From Xanthostigma xanthostigma (taxonomy: Eukaryota > Arthropoda > Insecta > Raphidioptera > Raphidiidae): a stretch of 64,000 nucleotides of DNA. This document shows, piece after piece, positions 1 to 10,772 of the stretch (position 1 is the first letter of the stretch; each line of letters begins with the position of its first letter). The stretch lies in contig OY754468.1 of NCBI GenBank assembly GCA_963575645.1, positions 12,772,001-12,836,000 of the forward strand, written 5' to 3'. The position numbers and the translations under genes are program-made. Under the pieces are notes generated by a model. The model saw only the letters and a program-made list of their open reading frames with translations, searched no databases and was not told where the DNA came from.

Positions 1-62
1 TGAGATTAGCGCGTTCAACCAAACAAACAGACAAACTCTTCAGCTTTATATATTGGTATAGA
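1..62 (-). mobile_element. Helitron 5' terminus (tRNA-Lys family), cut by window edge
   Basis: Read on the minus strand it starts TCTATACCAATATATAAAGC and continues into GAAGAGTTTGTCTGTTTG and the GAACGCGCTAATCTCA block shared with the copies at 6561, 9361, 35967 and 58862. Only the 5' end lies in the window. Confidence 0.7.
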
Positions 63-770
63 TAAATCGTTTGTATAATATATCCAAGCGTGACATTCTG
101 TATAATACCGGTACAGCTATATTATATTATATCGGTATACATTGAACACACTTCAGAATTCACTATTTGCCTGAATGTTCTTCAGCAACTCTGTTGAATA
201 TTCAAAAAGCATCACATTTAAATGTATTCACTTTTCAGACTCTGAAATTGAATGTGGAATCCATCTTCTCCCCTGCCCCCCATACTTTTTCCTATTTTGT
301 GTATAGCTGGTCGCCCGATCGCTTAACTTCTTTGTCGTCAACTTATTTCAAAATAACATTTTGTTTTTCAATTTTATACTGGCGATCACAAATTGTCTTA
401 ACCCTTTACAACCCGATTCTATATACGTAGTAGTCACAATACTAATTGCAATAATTTTGTATTAAAAGTTTTTAAAACGATCAAATCACTATTATATGTT
501 TATTAGATGACTAAAGATATAATTTATTCATTACACTGTAAATAAATAAAAAAATATTACTTGGATAAATTAAAATTTGCTTACCTACATGTTAGAAAAC
601 AAAATATCGGCGGAGCACATTCAAAATAACGAACGTTCATAACTTAGTGTGAATTTTTAATACGGTGTAGTGCGTACTACTATTTAATAACTTTAAAGAA
701 TATGAAATATGAAATATACAGTTACAAATTGCTATATATTGGAATGATGAATTGACCTTACTGTGTCACT
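63..770. other. AT-rich DNA, nothing recognised
   Basis: No coding pattern, repeat partner or inverted repeat was recognised. The 87-codon open frame at 167-430 has no familiar motif and AT-driven composition. Confidence 0.5.
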
Positions 771-837
771 GTGGAGTAATGTAACTCAGTCCGCCGCGAT
801 AGTGGAAAGATTCGGGGTTCGTATCCCGATGGTGACA
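771..837 (+). repeat. tRNA-derived SINE-like head
   Basis: GTAACTCAGT (781-790) resembles a pol III A box and GGGTTCGTATCCC (815-827) is a good B box with a paired T-arm stem. Spacing fits a tRNA-derived promoter, but the acceptor and anticodon stems do not fold as a real tRNA. No tail or partner copy was identified. Confidence 0.35.
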
Positions 838-1596
838 TTGTTTGAGAAATAAATTTTTCTAATGTAGACATGTAACAATGGGTGTTTTAACAGGTAGCAA
901 CAGAAGCTATTCTTTAAAGTTCATAACTTAGGTTTCTTGTGATATATTGGCAAACTGACGTTTGTCAGTTGATCCTCTCAGTGTTGCCACATTAAAAATA
1001 CTTTTATTACCGGCATTACATAGATTATTTCTTTTATTTTTGCAATGTTCAAAGCTGCCTCTGTTCAAAGCTACCCCTCTCTCCCCTACGTGACTACAGA
1101 CAATTTATTTTGCCGCGAAACATTTATTTTTGCGAACGCAGCATCCCACGGTTATTTCGTGCGGATTATTTTCGCAGTCAAGCACAGGTACACAATTTTT
1201 TTCTATGAATTTTCTATGTTCTTCGGTCCCTAAATAATCAAAAATAAAGAAAAAGTTTCGCCGGTTATGAAGGGTTAACCTTGTTCAATTTATTGTCGCT
1301 GCTGATCTCAGTTGTCCAGCGTCTATAATCTCTGTCAGTTCACTGTAACAAAATTGGAGAAATAGTAGAGGCACGGAAAACGGAGATATTTTTGTAGTAT
1401 GGTGGGAGAGCGGGTTGTTTTGGTGGAAGTACGGGACTAAAATGACTTTCAGAGATATTCTGAACTGCTAATTGATATTATAAATTAATATTAGCGTCTT
1501 TTTAATTTTTTCAATTTTCAAAGGTATTATAGCGTTGTGAAAATTTAGACCGCGACGGGAAATAATGACATGTTCATTGCACGTCATCTCAAATAA
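838..1596. other. no gene recognised
   Basis: AT-rich with short open frames lacking any family motif. GTGGAAGTACGGGACT near 1420 and similar GTACGGGAAT motifs near 1950 and 1970 repeat loosely, but I could not define an element. Confidence 0.45.
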
Positions 1597-1905
1597 TTAT
1601 TCAAACATTTCGTCGTGTCTTTGTCTACCGTCAATGTCGCACATTTCGAAAGATCTTTTAAAGAAATTTGTTTCCTTATCTAAAATTTTTATACTATCCC
1701 AATTAATTTTGTGCTCGTGTTCCAGTTAATGTTTAGTTATAACGTTCTGTTTATCAGGGAGTAATTTATGATTATTTTGGTGCTCTTTTATTCTTGTTTT
1801 AAGAGCACTTTTAGTTTGTCCAATATAGTTCTTTTCACAATTTTCACAATTAATTTTATAAATAACATTATGTTTTTGTAATTTATTGAATAATAGTATT
1901 TTATC
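1597..1905 (-). pseudogene. Penelope-like retroelement GIY-YIG endonuclease fragment
   Basis: A 103-codon minus-strand frame ends at TAA (1597-1599). It reads NVIYKINCENCEKNYIGQT, then SALKTRIKEH, then KINWDSIKILDKETNFFKR. The YKI...YIGQT pair, the R-x-KEH motif, the W-D-S-x-K-IL-D-x-E run and the CxxC are the signature of the C-terminal GIY-YIG endonuclease of Penelope-like elements, which nicks target DNA. An internal TAA falls just before LEHEH, so the copy is dead. No reverse transcriptase domain was found upstream (higher coordinates), so it is a 5'-truncated remnant. Family assignment rests on motif recognition only. Confidence 0.75.
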
Positions 1906-2374
1906 TTAAATTATTTTAATTGGTGAACAAGTGACAATACATGGTGGATGTACGGGAATATATGGTGTAAGTACGGGAATGAATTTAGAACTTTTCTTAA
2001 GGTCACGACTTTTGTTATTATTAAGACCTAATACCAATTCATATTTTCAATTTTTATGATTTTTAACAAGATATTGTAAATCCAGTTGACACATTTACCG
2101 ATTCTCAGACAACCTGAGAATTGAGGACTTGAAAAAGTTTTGAATTATAACAAAATATCTACCTATATTGATTAATTCATTGATAAGTAAAAAGTTAAAA
2201 TTCGTTCTTTTGAACTGAACAAATAAAATCCATGTTTTCTATAAATGCTGGAATTGCGCACATTTCTGTGTTCTATTATCGCTTTGCGCTCCAGAGCTGA
2301 CTTACAAATTATTAGTTATATCTAGTTAAATTTTGCAAGAAATCGATTCAAATTGCAGCTATATAAAAAAAATC
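1906..2374. other. no gene recognised
   Basis: AT-rich sequence between the Penelope fragment and the next element; no motif or repeat partner seen. Confidence 0.45.
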
Positions 2375-2522
2375 GTTGTCTGTAAAGTCGGTTTACGGAC
2401 GATAGTATTACGTGATAACGTATTCCGCTCGAAGGTCAGGCGGAACGTGACACATTTCGGAACGTGACACTTTTTCGTGCATGCAGCCGGTGTTTCATCA
2501 ATTTGTAAGACGTTATCACGTC
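2375..2522 (-). mobile_element. T-tract element, copy 1 (short)
   Basis: Minus strand starts GACGTGATAACG after a T-run and ends CTTTACAGACAACG before another T-run. It shares the CACCGGCTGCATGCACGAA block and the ACGTTATCACGT block, here with a mismatch, with copies at 10374, 12697, 18903 and 49120. The long core of the 12697 and 18903 copies is missing. No open frame. Class unknown. Confidence 0.7.
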
Positions 2523-2598
2523 AAAAAAAACGAAGACTATTCTATAAAATGGTACCATATTTAGACTGATTCAAGTTTGTAATAAGCCCTAAACTTGT

Positions 2599-2639
2599 AA
2601 TTGATATTCGCGAACAACAGTTGTTCGCGAATATCAATT
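2599..2639. repeat. near-perfect 41-bp palindrome
   Basis: A 20-bp arm, AATTGATATTCGCGAACAAC, is followed after one base by its exact reverse complement. It could extrude as a cruciform. Nothing shows a function. Confidence 0.8.
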
Positions 2640-3030
2640 GTACAGATCGCAATTCTTGACGGATCTCCGTGTTAATATTGACAGCGGTGTAAATGCTTAC
2701 ATTGACGACGCGTAATAGCGCCATTTAAGATCGGCTGTAGATTACGGAGGTCGGGTGGTTTGGGAGGACACCTCCTTGCATACGTATGTATGAGAGCTCG
2801 AACTCCCACCGGTATAAAAGAGATACGACGGTCCCCTGACTTCAGAACTACCTCAACTTGATCTAATACTGTTTTATGTTGACTGTAGCTTATTTTATAT
2901 GATCGTTTTGAGTCGTCAATGTCACCCTGCATATCTACGGTCGAAAGTCAAAACCGTTTATGTCGAATAAAGAATAACTGTGTTTGCCAATTTAAACCTT
3001 TCGAACCTGAATTTTATATTTTTGAAACAC
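2640..3030 (+). promoter_or_regulatory. LTR-like promoter and polyA cluster
   Basis: TATAAAAG at 2813-2820 is followed about 25-30 bases later by an initiator-like CTTCAGAAC, and AATAAA lies at 2966-2971. This TATA, initiator and close polyA signal arrangement is typical of LTR U3-R-U5. Clear TG...CA ends and a target duplication were not found, so a solo LTR is only a suggestion. Confidence 0.3.
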
Positions 3031-3076
3031 AAAATATTTTTTAGTGTGTTGGGCTTATTTATAGTCAGAGTTTTTT

Positions 3077-3128
3077 AAAATGTCTGAAACCTCGAATATG
3101 TCGACATATCCAAGGTGTCAGACATTTT
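3077..3128. repeat. 52-bp imperfect palindrome
   Basis: AAAATGTCTGAAACCTCG and the reverse complement of the right half agree with a few mismatches and meet at ATGTCGACAT. No role is visible. Confidence 0.7.
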
Positions 3129-3569
3129 AAATGGTTCATGTTATTTGTCAGAGAACATTATTTTAGCGTTTTGGTTGAAGTTTCTAAGCTATCCAATTAA
3201 AAAAACAAACAGTACCTATAAATTTTTACATGTCGTCAAAACGACATCTTTTGGAAAATTTAGAGGGAAAACGCCCCAAAATCAAAAAATACGTGTGGCA
3301 CTCGGGGACTGCCGCGGTAAAGCTATTGCATATTCTTTTTAGGTCTTTAAGTTTTTCTTCTCTATAAAACGAAGATAGCTAGGTATAAATAATAAGGTAT
3401 AAATAGTGTAATTACACACCAAAACAATTATTCATTCAAACATTCAAAAAAAATTTGAACAAAAAGAACGATATTAAGAGTTTGATCATAGAATTTCGCG
3501 CGATGTACATTTATATAGATATAATATCATAGGTATATACTTTCTCTGCACATAACCTAAATAATTTAG
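3129..3569. other. no gene recognised
   Basis: AT-rich; a 75-codon open frame at 3115-3342 has no recognisable domain. Confidence 0.4.
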
Positions 3570-4262
3570 GCTATTTTTATAGCAGTATTATATATAAATT
3601 CAAAAAAAACATCATAGCGTATATCTTTTGCGCATGCGCCGATTATCACCAAGAAAATTTACAAAAATTTCTAGTAAAAATATACAGAATAATAAGCCGT
3701 TTTAAAAACTATATTATTATTATATAAAACAACATTATAAAAGATATACTCTTTTGCGCATGCGCCGATGTTCCCCGAAAAACAATAGACCACTTTATAT
3801 TTGCATATCAAACATCCTCCCAAAATTTGGTTTCAATCCGATCATCCGTGGTGTCGGAATGGTAAGAAATGTCAAAAATGACGTTTGCAACTGTCAAAGT
3901 ATTATGTTCTAATAATAATTAGTTATTCCAATAGTTAACTTAGAAGGCGTTGCATTTCACAAAATACTAATGTCAAAAAATTGAATTAAAAATTAGAAAT
4001 GCAGCCGTTTTCATGTTAAGACAAGACATACGTTATCTTCTATTTTCCATGTATGGCAAACAAAGACGACCGACCGCGTCGCGCCATGCATTAGACAACA
4101 TTGCATGTATACAGCTATTTTTCTTTTTCTATATAAATTTGTATAAAAAAACTGTTTAGGCAAATTCTGTTATACGAAATCTATGTAAAATGTTCTCCTT
4201 TTTCGTTTAAGACTGGTTTCAAACCGATCTGATTTAAATTGAGCGAGAAATTAGCAAAAATG
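3570..4262 (-). repeat. about 700-bp dispersed repeat shared with 12829-13555
   Basis: In inverse orientation this matches the core of the T-tract element at 12697: both carry the block from AAACTGTTTAGGCAAATTCT to ATTGAGCGAGAAATTAGC, and both carry two copies of a GCGCATGCGC-centred motif. Part of it (3780-3870) also resembles the ACCATTCCAAC repeats at 27076 and 28259. No coding potential. Confidence 0.65.
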
Positions 4263-4889
4263 CACGGCTTTCAACGCTGTGCCGGTCAAAGTGGGGGGTA
4301 TTAGGTTTTTTTCGTTACGGAATTTCTTGATTCGGTCACCGCGCTCAAAGCCCGCGATAGAAGCTATGCAATAGCTTAAAGAGTCTTAGAGGAAATAGGT
4401 TCAGACTAGGCCTAATGAAGCCTTATACAAAGTTTGGGGAGAGTATTTGTCAGTAAAATTTTTGCCGACGGGCACTCTGACTATTAGGGTGTGATTCAGT
4501 GAAAAACTAAATTTCAAAAAATTAAAATATATATCCGCACAAAAAAAAATAGATTGCATCATGAAAATGCGTAGGTTATACTAAAAGTAATACATAATCA
4601 GAATGTACCTACACTTTTACGGTGATATTTTTTTAGTGCGATTACGACTTGAGCAGTTTTGTCTTTCGGTAACAGATAAACATACACCTATATTTACCTG
4701 CATACACACACACACATTTACACATATTATATTATACATGCATGCACGGCGTATTACATCATAGAAACGATTATATTCCGTGCGACTGAAAATCTATCTG
4801 CGATTGACAAGGACCGAACTGTTGATTTGGCCCAACCGGTAAATGAATATTTTTGATTCCGCATCGTACCGATAGAGTGTAGTGTTGTC
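4263..4889. other. no gene recognised
   Basis: Contains a short CA microsatellite near 4700; otherwise featureless. Confidence 0.4.
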
Positions 4890-5165
4890 TGTAAAATATA
4901 GGTCGCTGCACACGATGCAGGTTTTGCCGCTAGATTCCGCGCTAGATTTGTCTGCTGGGTTTCAAGTGTGCTATAAGCTGTGTGTACGAAGCCTACTAGC
5001 GCCGCTAGTGGGTAATAGAGAATTATTCAACTCACTTTTTATGGAAATCGCGACATGTTCATAAACTTTAGTTGGCCATGATGTGTCAAACAAAAATGTA
5101 ATAAGGAAAACTGCTGTTAATTTTATATACAATAAAAGTCAGATTGTAAACTATTATACAATTTT
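4890..5165. repeat. dispersed repeat shared (inverted) with 41730-42000
   Basis: GAAGCCTACTAGCGCCGCTA and the following GTGGGTAATAGAG recur on the opposite strand near 41890-41930, and similarity continues through a GTCAGATTGTAAAC-like end. No ends with target duplications were resolved. Confidence 0.55.
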
Positions 5166-5806
5166 TTTGAAAATATAAATAGAATAATAAGCCGTTATGA
5201 AAAGTATACCATTATTATTATTATATAGGATGGGCATGGTCATAATACTCGAGGTAAAAAAGCAATAAAAGTACCGTTGGCAACAAAAGATATTTATAAA
5301 TATTGTCCAGAAAATTATTCAGCTTATATTTATAATAAATTACCTGAAAGGCTGAAAAATAATACCTTTTCACTTTTTAAGAAAAATATTGAACGTTTTT
5401 TAGTAGAACGGGCTTTTTATAGTGTTAATGAATTTGTACGTGGCTGATAGCTTTATAATTTTATCTTGTGTTTCGTTGACGTGTCAAATAGATGTATGTC
5501 TCAACTGACCAAATAAATATCTATCTATCTAAAAAAAAAGAACACCGTTATAGCGTATATCTCTTCTGCGCATGCACCGAAATTCCCCAAATAGGGCTCT
5601 TCATATTTGCATATCAAACATCATCTCAAAATTTGGTTTCAATCCGCTCATCCATTTGACCTCTATCGTGTTCACAGACGCACAGAGTTTTTTCAAAAAT
5701 ATGTTTTTTGGATTCGGGAAACCTCAAAACGGAAAGATATTGTAAAATTTTTGAAATGTGATTTTTGACCTAAACTAGTACCGTTCCCCACTTGTGGGTT
5801 GGAATG
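5166..5806 (+). repeat. ACCATTCCAAC-family repeat, copy with nested LINE
   Basis: Shares TAAGCCGTTATGAAAAGTAT, the CGCATGC motif, and the 3' block ending CTTGTGGGTTGGAATGGT with copies at 27076, 28259 and 56454. A LINE fragment interrupts it at about 5226-5539. Confidence 0.65.
5235..5447 (+). pseudogene. LINE reverse-transcriptase ORF C-terminus (nested)
   Basis: Seventy codons read HGHNTRGKKAIKVPLATKD, then YIYNKLPERLKNNTFSLFKK, then FYSVNEFVRG and stop. The N-K-L-P-x-x-L-K, F-K-K-x-x-x-x-F-L and FYSVxEF run is the usual C-terminus of CR1/Jockey-type non-LTR reverse-transcriptase proteins. A 3' UTR and a CTATCTATCT plus A-tail follow (to 5539). It is 5'-truncated and inserted into an ACCATTCCAAC-family repeat; other copies give the uninterrupted site as TATTATATAAAAAACACCG. 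Confidence 0.75.
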
Positions 5807-6560
5807 GTGATATTTCTACAGATTAATATTGTTTCTCGTCGCTGCCACACGATTCGAAAGAATATTATGAAACCGCCGTAATGTCTAGTCGTGCGAAATA
5901 TAATATGAGTTATTGTAGGGGAAACTCGCCGCCAAATCATATAGCGATTTCCATATCACACTTTTTGTTGATATTTTTCTTCATTTCGCGTTATAGTAAC
6001 TTTTTACTGCTTTAAATTTGATTGCATTGGTTAGGATATGTTGTATAAAAACATCTTCGATCGGTTTTATTTGATAGCATCAGATAAAAGTTTTACGCCT
6101 TTCTGTCTACATCATGTAAAAATTTACTTCCACTCGTATCAAATATTCATTTACAATTAACTATGTAATAATAATGCCCTCTGCATTACATTAGCGAGTG
6201 TACAATTCAAATTTTATAAAGATTTATTGCATATATTTGATACTAAAGCAAATATTTGCATTCAAGTTTACCTCAATAACTTCCTCTTCATCCAATCTTG
6301 TAATTATTTTTATTACAAGCGTTTAACTTGCCATGTTTGTCAATTTGGGTCAAAATTTGCAATCAAAATTTTAGACCAGATCTAAAGCTGGAGCTTTGAA
6401 ATACACGTGTGTAAAGTTCAGTGACAATGCATAAATCCAATATGGCGAACGTCCCAAGATGGCGGATTATCTTGTTATTCACAATCCTCTTGACATGGGT
6501 ATCAAATGAAAGAGTTTGACGAGAACACAAGTTTGAGCAAACGAGTGTGTAACGTATTAA
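5807..6560. other. no gene recognised
   Basis: AT-rich; no motif, repeat partner or inverted repeat noted. Confidence 0.4.
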
Positions 6561-7393
6561 TCTATACTAATTATATAAAGCTGAAGAGTTTGTTTGTTTG
6601 GTTGAACGCGCTAATCTCAGGAACTACTGGTTCGAATTGAAAACATGTTTTTTTGTTGTATAGTCCATTTATCGAGGAAGGCTATATGCTATATAATATT
6701 ACGCTACGACCAATAGGAGTGGAGCATTAATGAAGAATGTTGCAAAATGTATCTCAAAAATAGCTTCTATTCAGGTGAAATGCCGTAACTACATATTATA
6801 TCAAATTATCAATATTAGGTCGTACATTCAGAAGCCCGGCTAGGTTATATATTCTATAGCCTATAGGCTTAGAATATCACGCTTCGACCAATAGGAGCGG
6901 AGCATCAATGAAAAATGTTGCAAGATGTATCTCAAAATAAGTCCGTCCGACAAATATTATCAGGTGAAATGCTTTAATTTAATATTTTTGCAATATTAAC
7001 GCGTGACGGTCACAAGGTCGGGTAGCTCAGTCGGTAGAGTGTAAGATTCTTAATGCCAGGATCTTGGGTTCAAGCCCCACGTCGGCGAATATATTTTTAT
7101 TTTTTTATTTTCTACATTGCTTTCTTCTAAGGCTTACATTTCAATTTTTTAAAATTTTATTACAACTAATTAAAATTAAATATTTATTATATATATTCAA
7201 AGAAATTTTATTACTTAAAAAAAACATATAAATACTGCTTTTTAACAACAAACACTTTTGAACGGTAACTCTGATCATTATGAAGTTTGGACACAACATT
7301 CATCTCGACAAACTAAGATGAACGCGCGTACGCATGTCCCTCCCCCCTCCATTCGTTCTTTTGCACCCGTGTGAAACCGGGCGGGACCGCTAG
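6561..7393 (+). mobile_element. Helitron carrying a tRNA-Lys module
   Basis: Starts TCTATACTAATTATATAAAG and ends with a GGGTGAAACCGGGCGGGACC hairpin arm plus GCTAG, the layout of a non-autonomous Helitron. It contains a tandem duplication of its 5' block (about 6678-6800 and 6850-6970); the first block ends in a stub, AGCCCGGCTAG (6832-6842), that matches the start of the tRNA module. No Rep/helicase coding sequence. Confidence 0.75.
7016..7088 (+). pseudogene. tRNA-Lys(CTT)-derived module in a Helitron
   Basis: Exactly 73 nt with TA-GCTC D-arm start, TCGGTAGAG D loop, anticodon loop TTCTTAA (CTT) and a TTCAAGC T loop. Acceptor and anticodon stems carry mismatches, so it is probably not a working tRNA. 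T-runs follow about 10 bases downstream. Confidence 0.7.
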
Positions 7394-8523
7394 TTAATTA
7401 TAAAATAGACCGACCGAATCTGCAAAAATAAAATCATCCAAAAAAATATCTCATTTCGACAAAAAATATGAACTGTTATATATATAAGGCAACGGTTGTC
7501 GATCAGTTCCAATTTCCGCCACCATGAACGCGATCTGTCAGATGCCCCTGCAGTCCCCAACTCTGCACATTTGTTCTCTGATGCGTTTTAAACCGAAGAA
7601 GACACGTTTTGTCTGTGTGTATTGTTGGAAGTTTTATATGTGTTAGCAGCGATCGACTTGGCTTCGCTGAGTTTTATCGGTAATGCGATTTACAATAATG
7701 CACGTGCAAGAAAACGAAGTCATGAAGCATAGCTTATGTGTGCCGCGTACAATTGAGTCACACGCGACACAGACTGTTCAATTTGATCGAAACACGTTCT
7801 TATCGATAGACAGTATAATTCACTCTGCATGAATCATTACAGAGCTAAATGTAGTGTAGTGATGTGTCGCTCCTGAGAGAGCGGTTCATAATGAACGACT
7901 CCTTACTCGGAGCGGAGCGAGTCGCTCTTTTTATTGTGAATGACTCACTCCGAGCGCCATTGCTCTGTGCTGAGCTGTTCTGCAGTACTGTTGCATTCGC
8001 ACATTTACAGAGCGCACACAGCGCAGTCCACTGAGGCACTAGTGAATTTTGCACGTACGGAGTTATCTTTCATTTCATGTTGAATGACACACTGTGAGTG
8101 TAATAGTACTAAGCTTACAGTGACTTAAACCATTCACATTGACGTCGTTGACAAAGATATAATATTGTAACAATAAACATTATTATTGTTCAGCTTTTAT
8201 TATACTTTATAGTTTATCCGAAATGCGAGTAATAATATAAGATCAGAATCATATTAAAATGAGCTCAGAGCTGAGTGTGTATTGTGCTGTGCAACGCTTC
8301 ATGACTCATATAATGTTAAAATATTGTACTTTTTAAAAAGTGTTCTGCAACTGTATCGAGGTGCGACGTCCGCCATGATACGGATACCTTTTTTTTTAAC
8401 AAAACAATTTTTTGAACACTGAGTGAATTGCCCTAAAATAAAATTCCAAATGTTCAATTTGCGTGAAAATATGCATAGTAAATATTGAGTTGCTTTACTT
8501 AATTTAGTGAATATGCGACATAT
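7394..8523. other. no established gene; mixed unclassified DNA
   Basis: Apart from the small open frame at 7524, this holds a GC-richer patch with GAGCGGAGCGAGTCGCTC-like inverted motifs near 7870-7940 that suggests an old DNA element with unresolved ends. Confidence 0.35.
7524..7646 (+). other. small ORF (40 codons) with a strong start context
   Basis: TTCCGCCACCATGA is an unusually good start context. The peptide begins MNAICQMPLQSPTLHICSL and ends VCVYCWKFYMC with several cysteines. I do not recognise it. It could be a short exon, a repeat-derived leader or chance. Confidence 0.2.
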
Positions 8524-8865
8524 TAGAGCTGTAAAAATAACGAGAAATTGTGTACCCGTATGTATTCGTTACTTAAAGAACTAGTACCCGTTACTTTTGC
8601 ATCGTTACGTTACTCGTTACTCTTCATACGACATACAATCGTGTACTAACAGCATCAAGCATATACTATCGCATCGAGGCGCGTCGCATACGTGATACGG
8701 TATGACTTCGTTCGTATAACGTATAACCGCATCAAACGAGTCGACCTGACATGGATACGACAAATGCGAGTAACGAAATGAATTTGTAAGTAACGATTCG
8801 TTACTTCGAGTCAGACGATGTAGCCGTTACTCAGTAACGAATACATACGGTTTGTTACAGCTCTA
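8524..8865. mobile_element. hAT-type MITE
   Basis: Terminal inverted repeats start TAGAGCTGTAA on both sides and are extended by a shared CGTATGTATTCGTTAC block. Flanks CGACATAT and CTATATAT match at 6 of 8 bases, as a worn 8-bp hAT target duplication would. Non-coding, 342 bp. Confidence 0.7.
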
Positions 8866-9360
8866 CTATATATATTGAGGAAAATCAACACCTTTTTTGA
8901 ATTCGTGCCACGAAACAGATATACGTTTATTATAGGGCGTTATCTGCGTCACTCCAGAGACAAATGTCACAAGTACGTCGGAATAAATTAAATCTAATTC
9001 TTTGCAATTTAAATCTCGCATTACAGCTAACAGCTTCCTGGTGAAATCCATACAAAGTTCTCTGAAACTTTACCTGCCATTTCTATGTACGCTAAGGTAA
9101 TGCCGAAGACATTAGGCGTGATGAAAATCTTATGGTAAATTATTCAGACGCGGCTACACCATATTCTCAGTGCGAAAACTGTAAACTCGATTCGAGAACA
9201 CTGCACTACACACTATTCGCCATGGGAACTGATTCCCGTGCTCTCTGGTGCCAGAAAATAAAAGCTGTATATACTTTAATCACATTTTAAAGTAAACGTC
9301 ACATAATGTGTTTATAATGGATAATAAATTCGAAATAAATATTACTGATATTATTAAGTA
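8866..9360. other. no gene recognised
   Basis: No motif or repeat partner seen. Confidence 0.4.
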
Positions 9361-9974
9361 CTAGCGGTCCCGTCCGGTTTCACCCGGGTGCAAAAGAACG
9401 AATGGGGAAGGGAGGAACATGAGAACACATATTCATCTTAGTTTACCGAGATGAATGTTGTGTCCAAATTTCATGATGATCGGAGTTACCGTTCAAAAGC
9501 TTTTGTCGATAAAAAGCAGTATTTATATTTTTTAAACTAATAATTTTTTTTTATTAATTAAATAAAATTAAAATAAATTTAAATGTAAGCCTTAGAAGAA
9601 AGCAATGTAGAAAATAAAAAAAAAAAATTTTAAAAATTCGCTCAACGTGGGGCTTGAACCCACGACCCTGATATCGACAGTCGCATGCTCTACCGATTGA
9701 GTCATCCGACAATGTGTACGCACAACGCTAATATGAGTATATTTAGTTAGTGCATTTCACCTGAATGGAAGCTTAGTTTTGAGATATATTTTGCAACATT
9801 TTTCATTAATGCTCCGTTCCTAATGGTCGTAGCATGATATTATATAGCCTATAGCCTTCCTCGATAAATGGGCTACCCAACAAAAAGATTTTTTTTCAAT
9901 TTGAACCAGTAGTTCCTGAGATTAGCGCGTTCAAACAAACAAACAAACTCTTCAGCTTTATATATTAGTATAGA
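9361..9974 (-). mobile_element. Helitron carrying a tRNA-Lys module
   Basis: On the minus strand it starts TCTATACTAATATATAAAGC and ends in the GGTGAAACCGGACGGGACCG arm plus CTAG. It has the same block order as 35967 and 58862. Non-coding. Confidence 0.78.
9639..9711 (-). pseudogene. tRNA-Lys-derived module, anticodon altered
   Basis: 73 nt with intact D- and T-arm boxes (GTGGGTTCAAGCCCCAC T arm). The anticodon loop reads CTGTCGA instead of a lysine loop and the acceptor stem is mismatched. Confidence 0.65.
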
Positions 9975-10221
9975 TTCGGATGATTCGAAAAGACATCTAG
10001 TAGAAGGAGAACAGATGTTTAAAGCGAATCGCATTATAGTCAGGAGCAAGTCCTTCTAAGCTGCTCACAGGTAAGTGTGTTACCTGTGAAAAGCCTAGAA
10101 GGCCACTTCGCCCGCTACCATTTCGCCTTTGATAATGTCTACCGCAGTTGTAGACGAAACGCCAGGTAGTAATACCAATGGACCACGGCATACAAGTCCG
10201 GAAACGAAGAAGAATCGTTCT

Positions 10222-10285
10222 CTGTCTGAATTATAGACACTTTCACGGCTCACTCGCGTACTCTAGTCTAATATCTCTATAGTGA
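10222..10285. repeat. short repeat shared with 37577-37757
   Basis: The block GCGTACTCTAGTCTAATATC and its neighbours recur at 37577-37640 in inverse orientation and, more weakly, at 37690-37757. The latter two form an inverted pair. Confidence 0.5.
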
Positions 10286-10314
10286 ACACACTAAACGTAG
10301 GCTGTAATAAATCT

Positions 10315-10772
10315 AGTTTAAAAAAACTAAAAAACACGCTTTATATCGAACTAAAAAGTGAAAAATATTTTTTGACGTGATAACGTCTTATAAATTGATG
10401 AAACACCGGCTGCATGCACGAAAAAGTGTCACGTTCCGCCTGACAGCTACCAAAATTTAGGTTATGTATTATTAAATATGATATTCGAGCGGAATACGTT
10501 ATCACGTAAAACTATCGTCCGTAAACCGACTTTACAGACAACCAATTTTTTTTAAATAAGCTTAAAACAATAATGAATAAAAAATACAAGTATATTATTG
10601 TGAAAAAAGCGTGGGGCGCTTTGTTCCACATTTTCGTACATCGAGCGCCCCACGCTTTTTTTAGAATAACTTGTATTTTTTATTCATTATTGTTTTAAGC
10701 TTATTTAAAAAAAAATATTTTTTACTTTTTAGTTCGATATAAAGCATGTTTTTTAGTTTTTTTTTAAACTAT
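10315..10772. mobile_element. palindromic foldback element, copy 1, with nested insertion
   Basis: Arms run from TTTAAAAAAACTAAAAAACA inward through TATATCGAACTAAAAAGT and AAGCTTA to a GCGTGGGGCGCT / AGCGCCCCACGC centre. The left arm is interrupted by a T-tract element (10374-10545); removing it restores symmetry with the right arm. The loop between the GC-rich arms reads TTGTTCCACATTTTCGTACA. The sister copy is at 61577. Confidence 0.8.
10374..10545 (+). mobile_element. T-tract element, copy 2 (short, nested)
   Basis: Begins GACGTGATAACGTC and ends TTACAGACAACCAA, flanked by T-runs on both sides. Its ends are defined by comparison with the uninterrupted arm of the foldback it sits in. Non-coding, about 172 bp. 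Confidence 0.78.
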
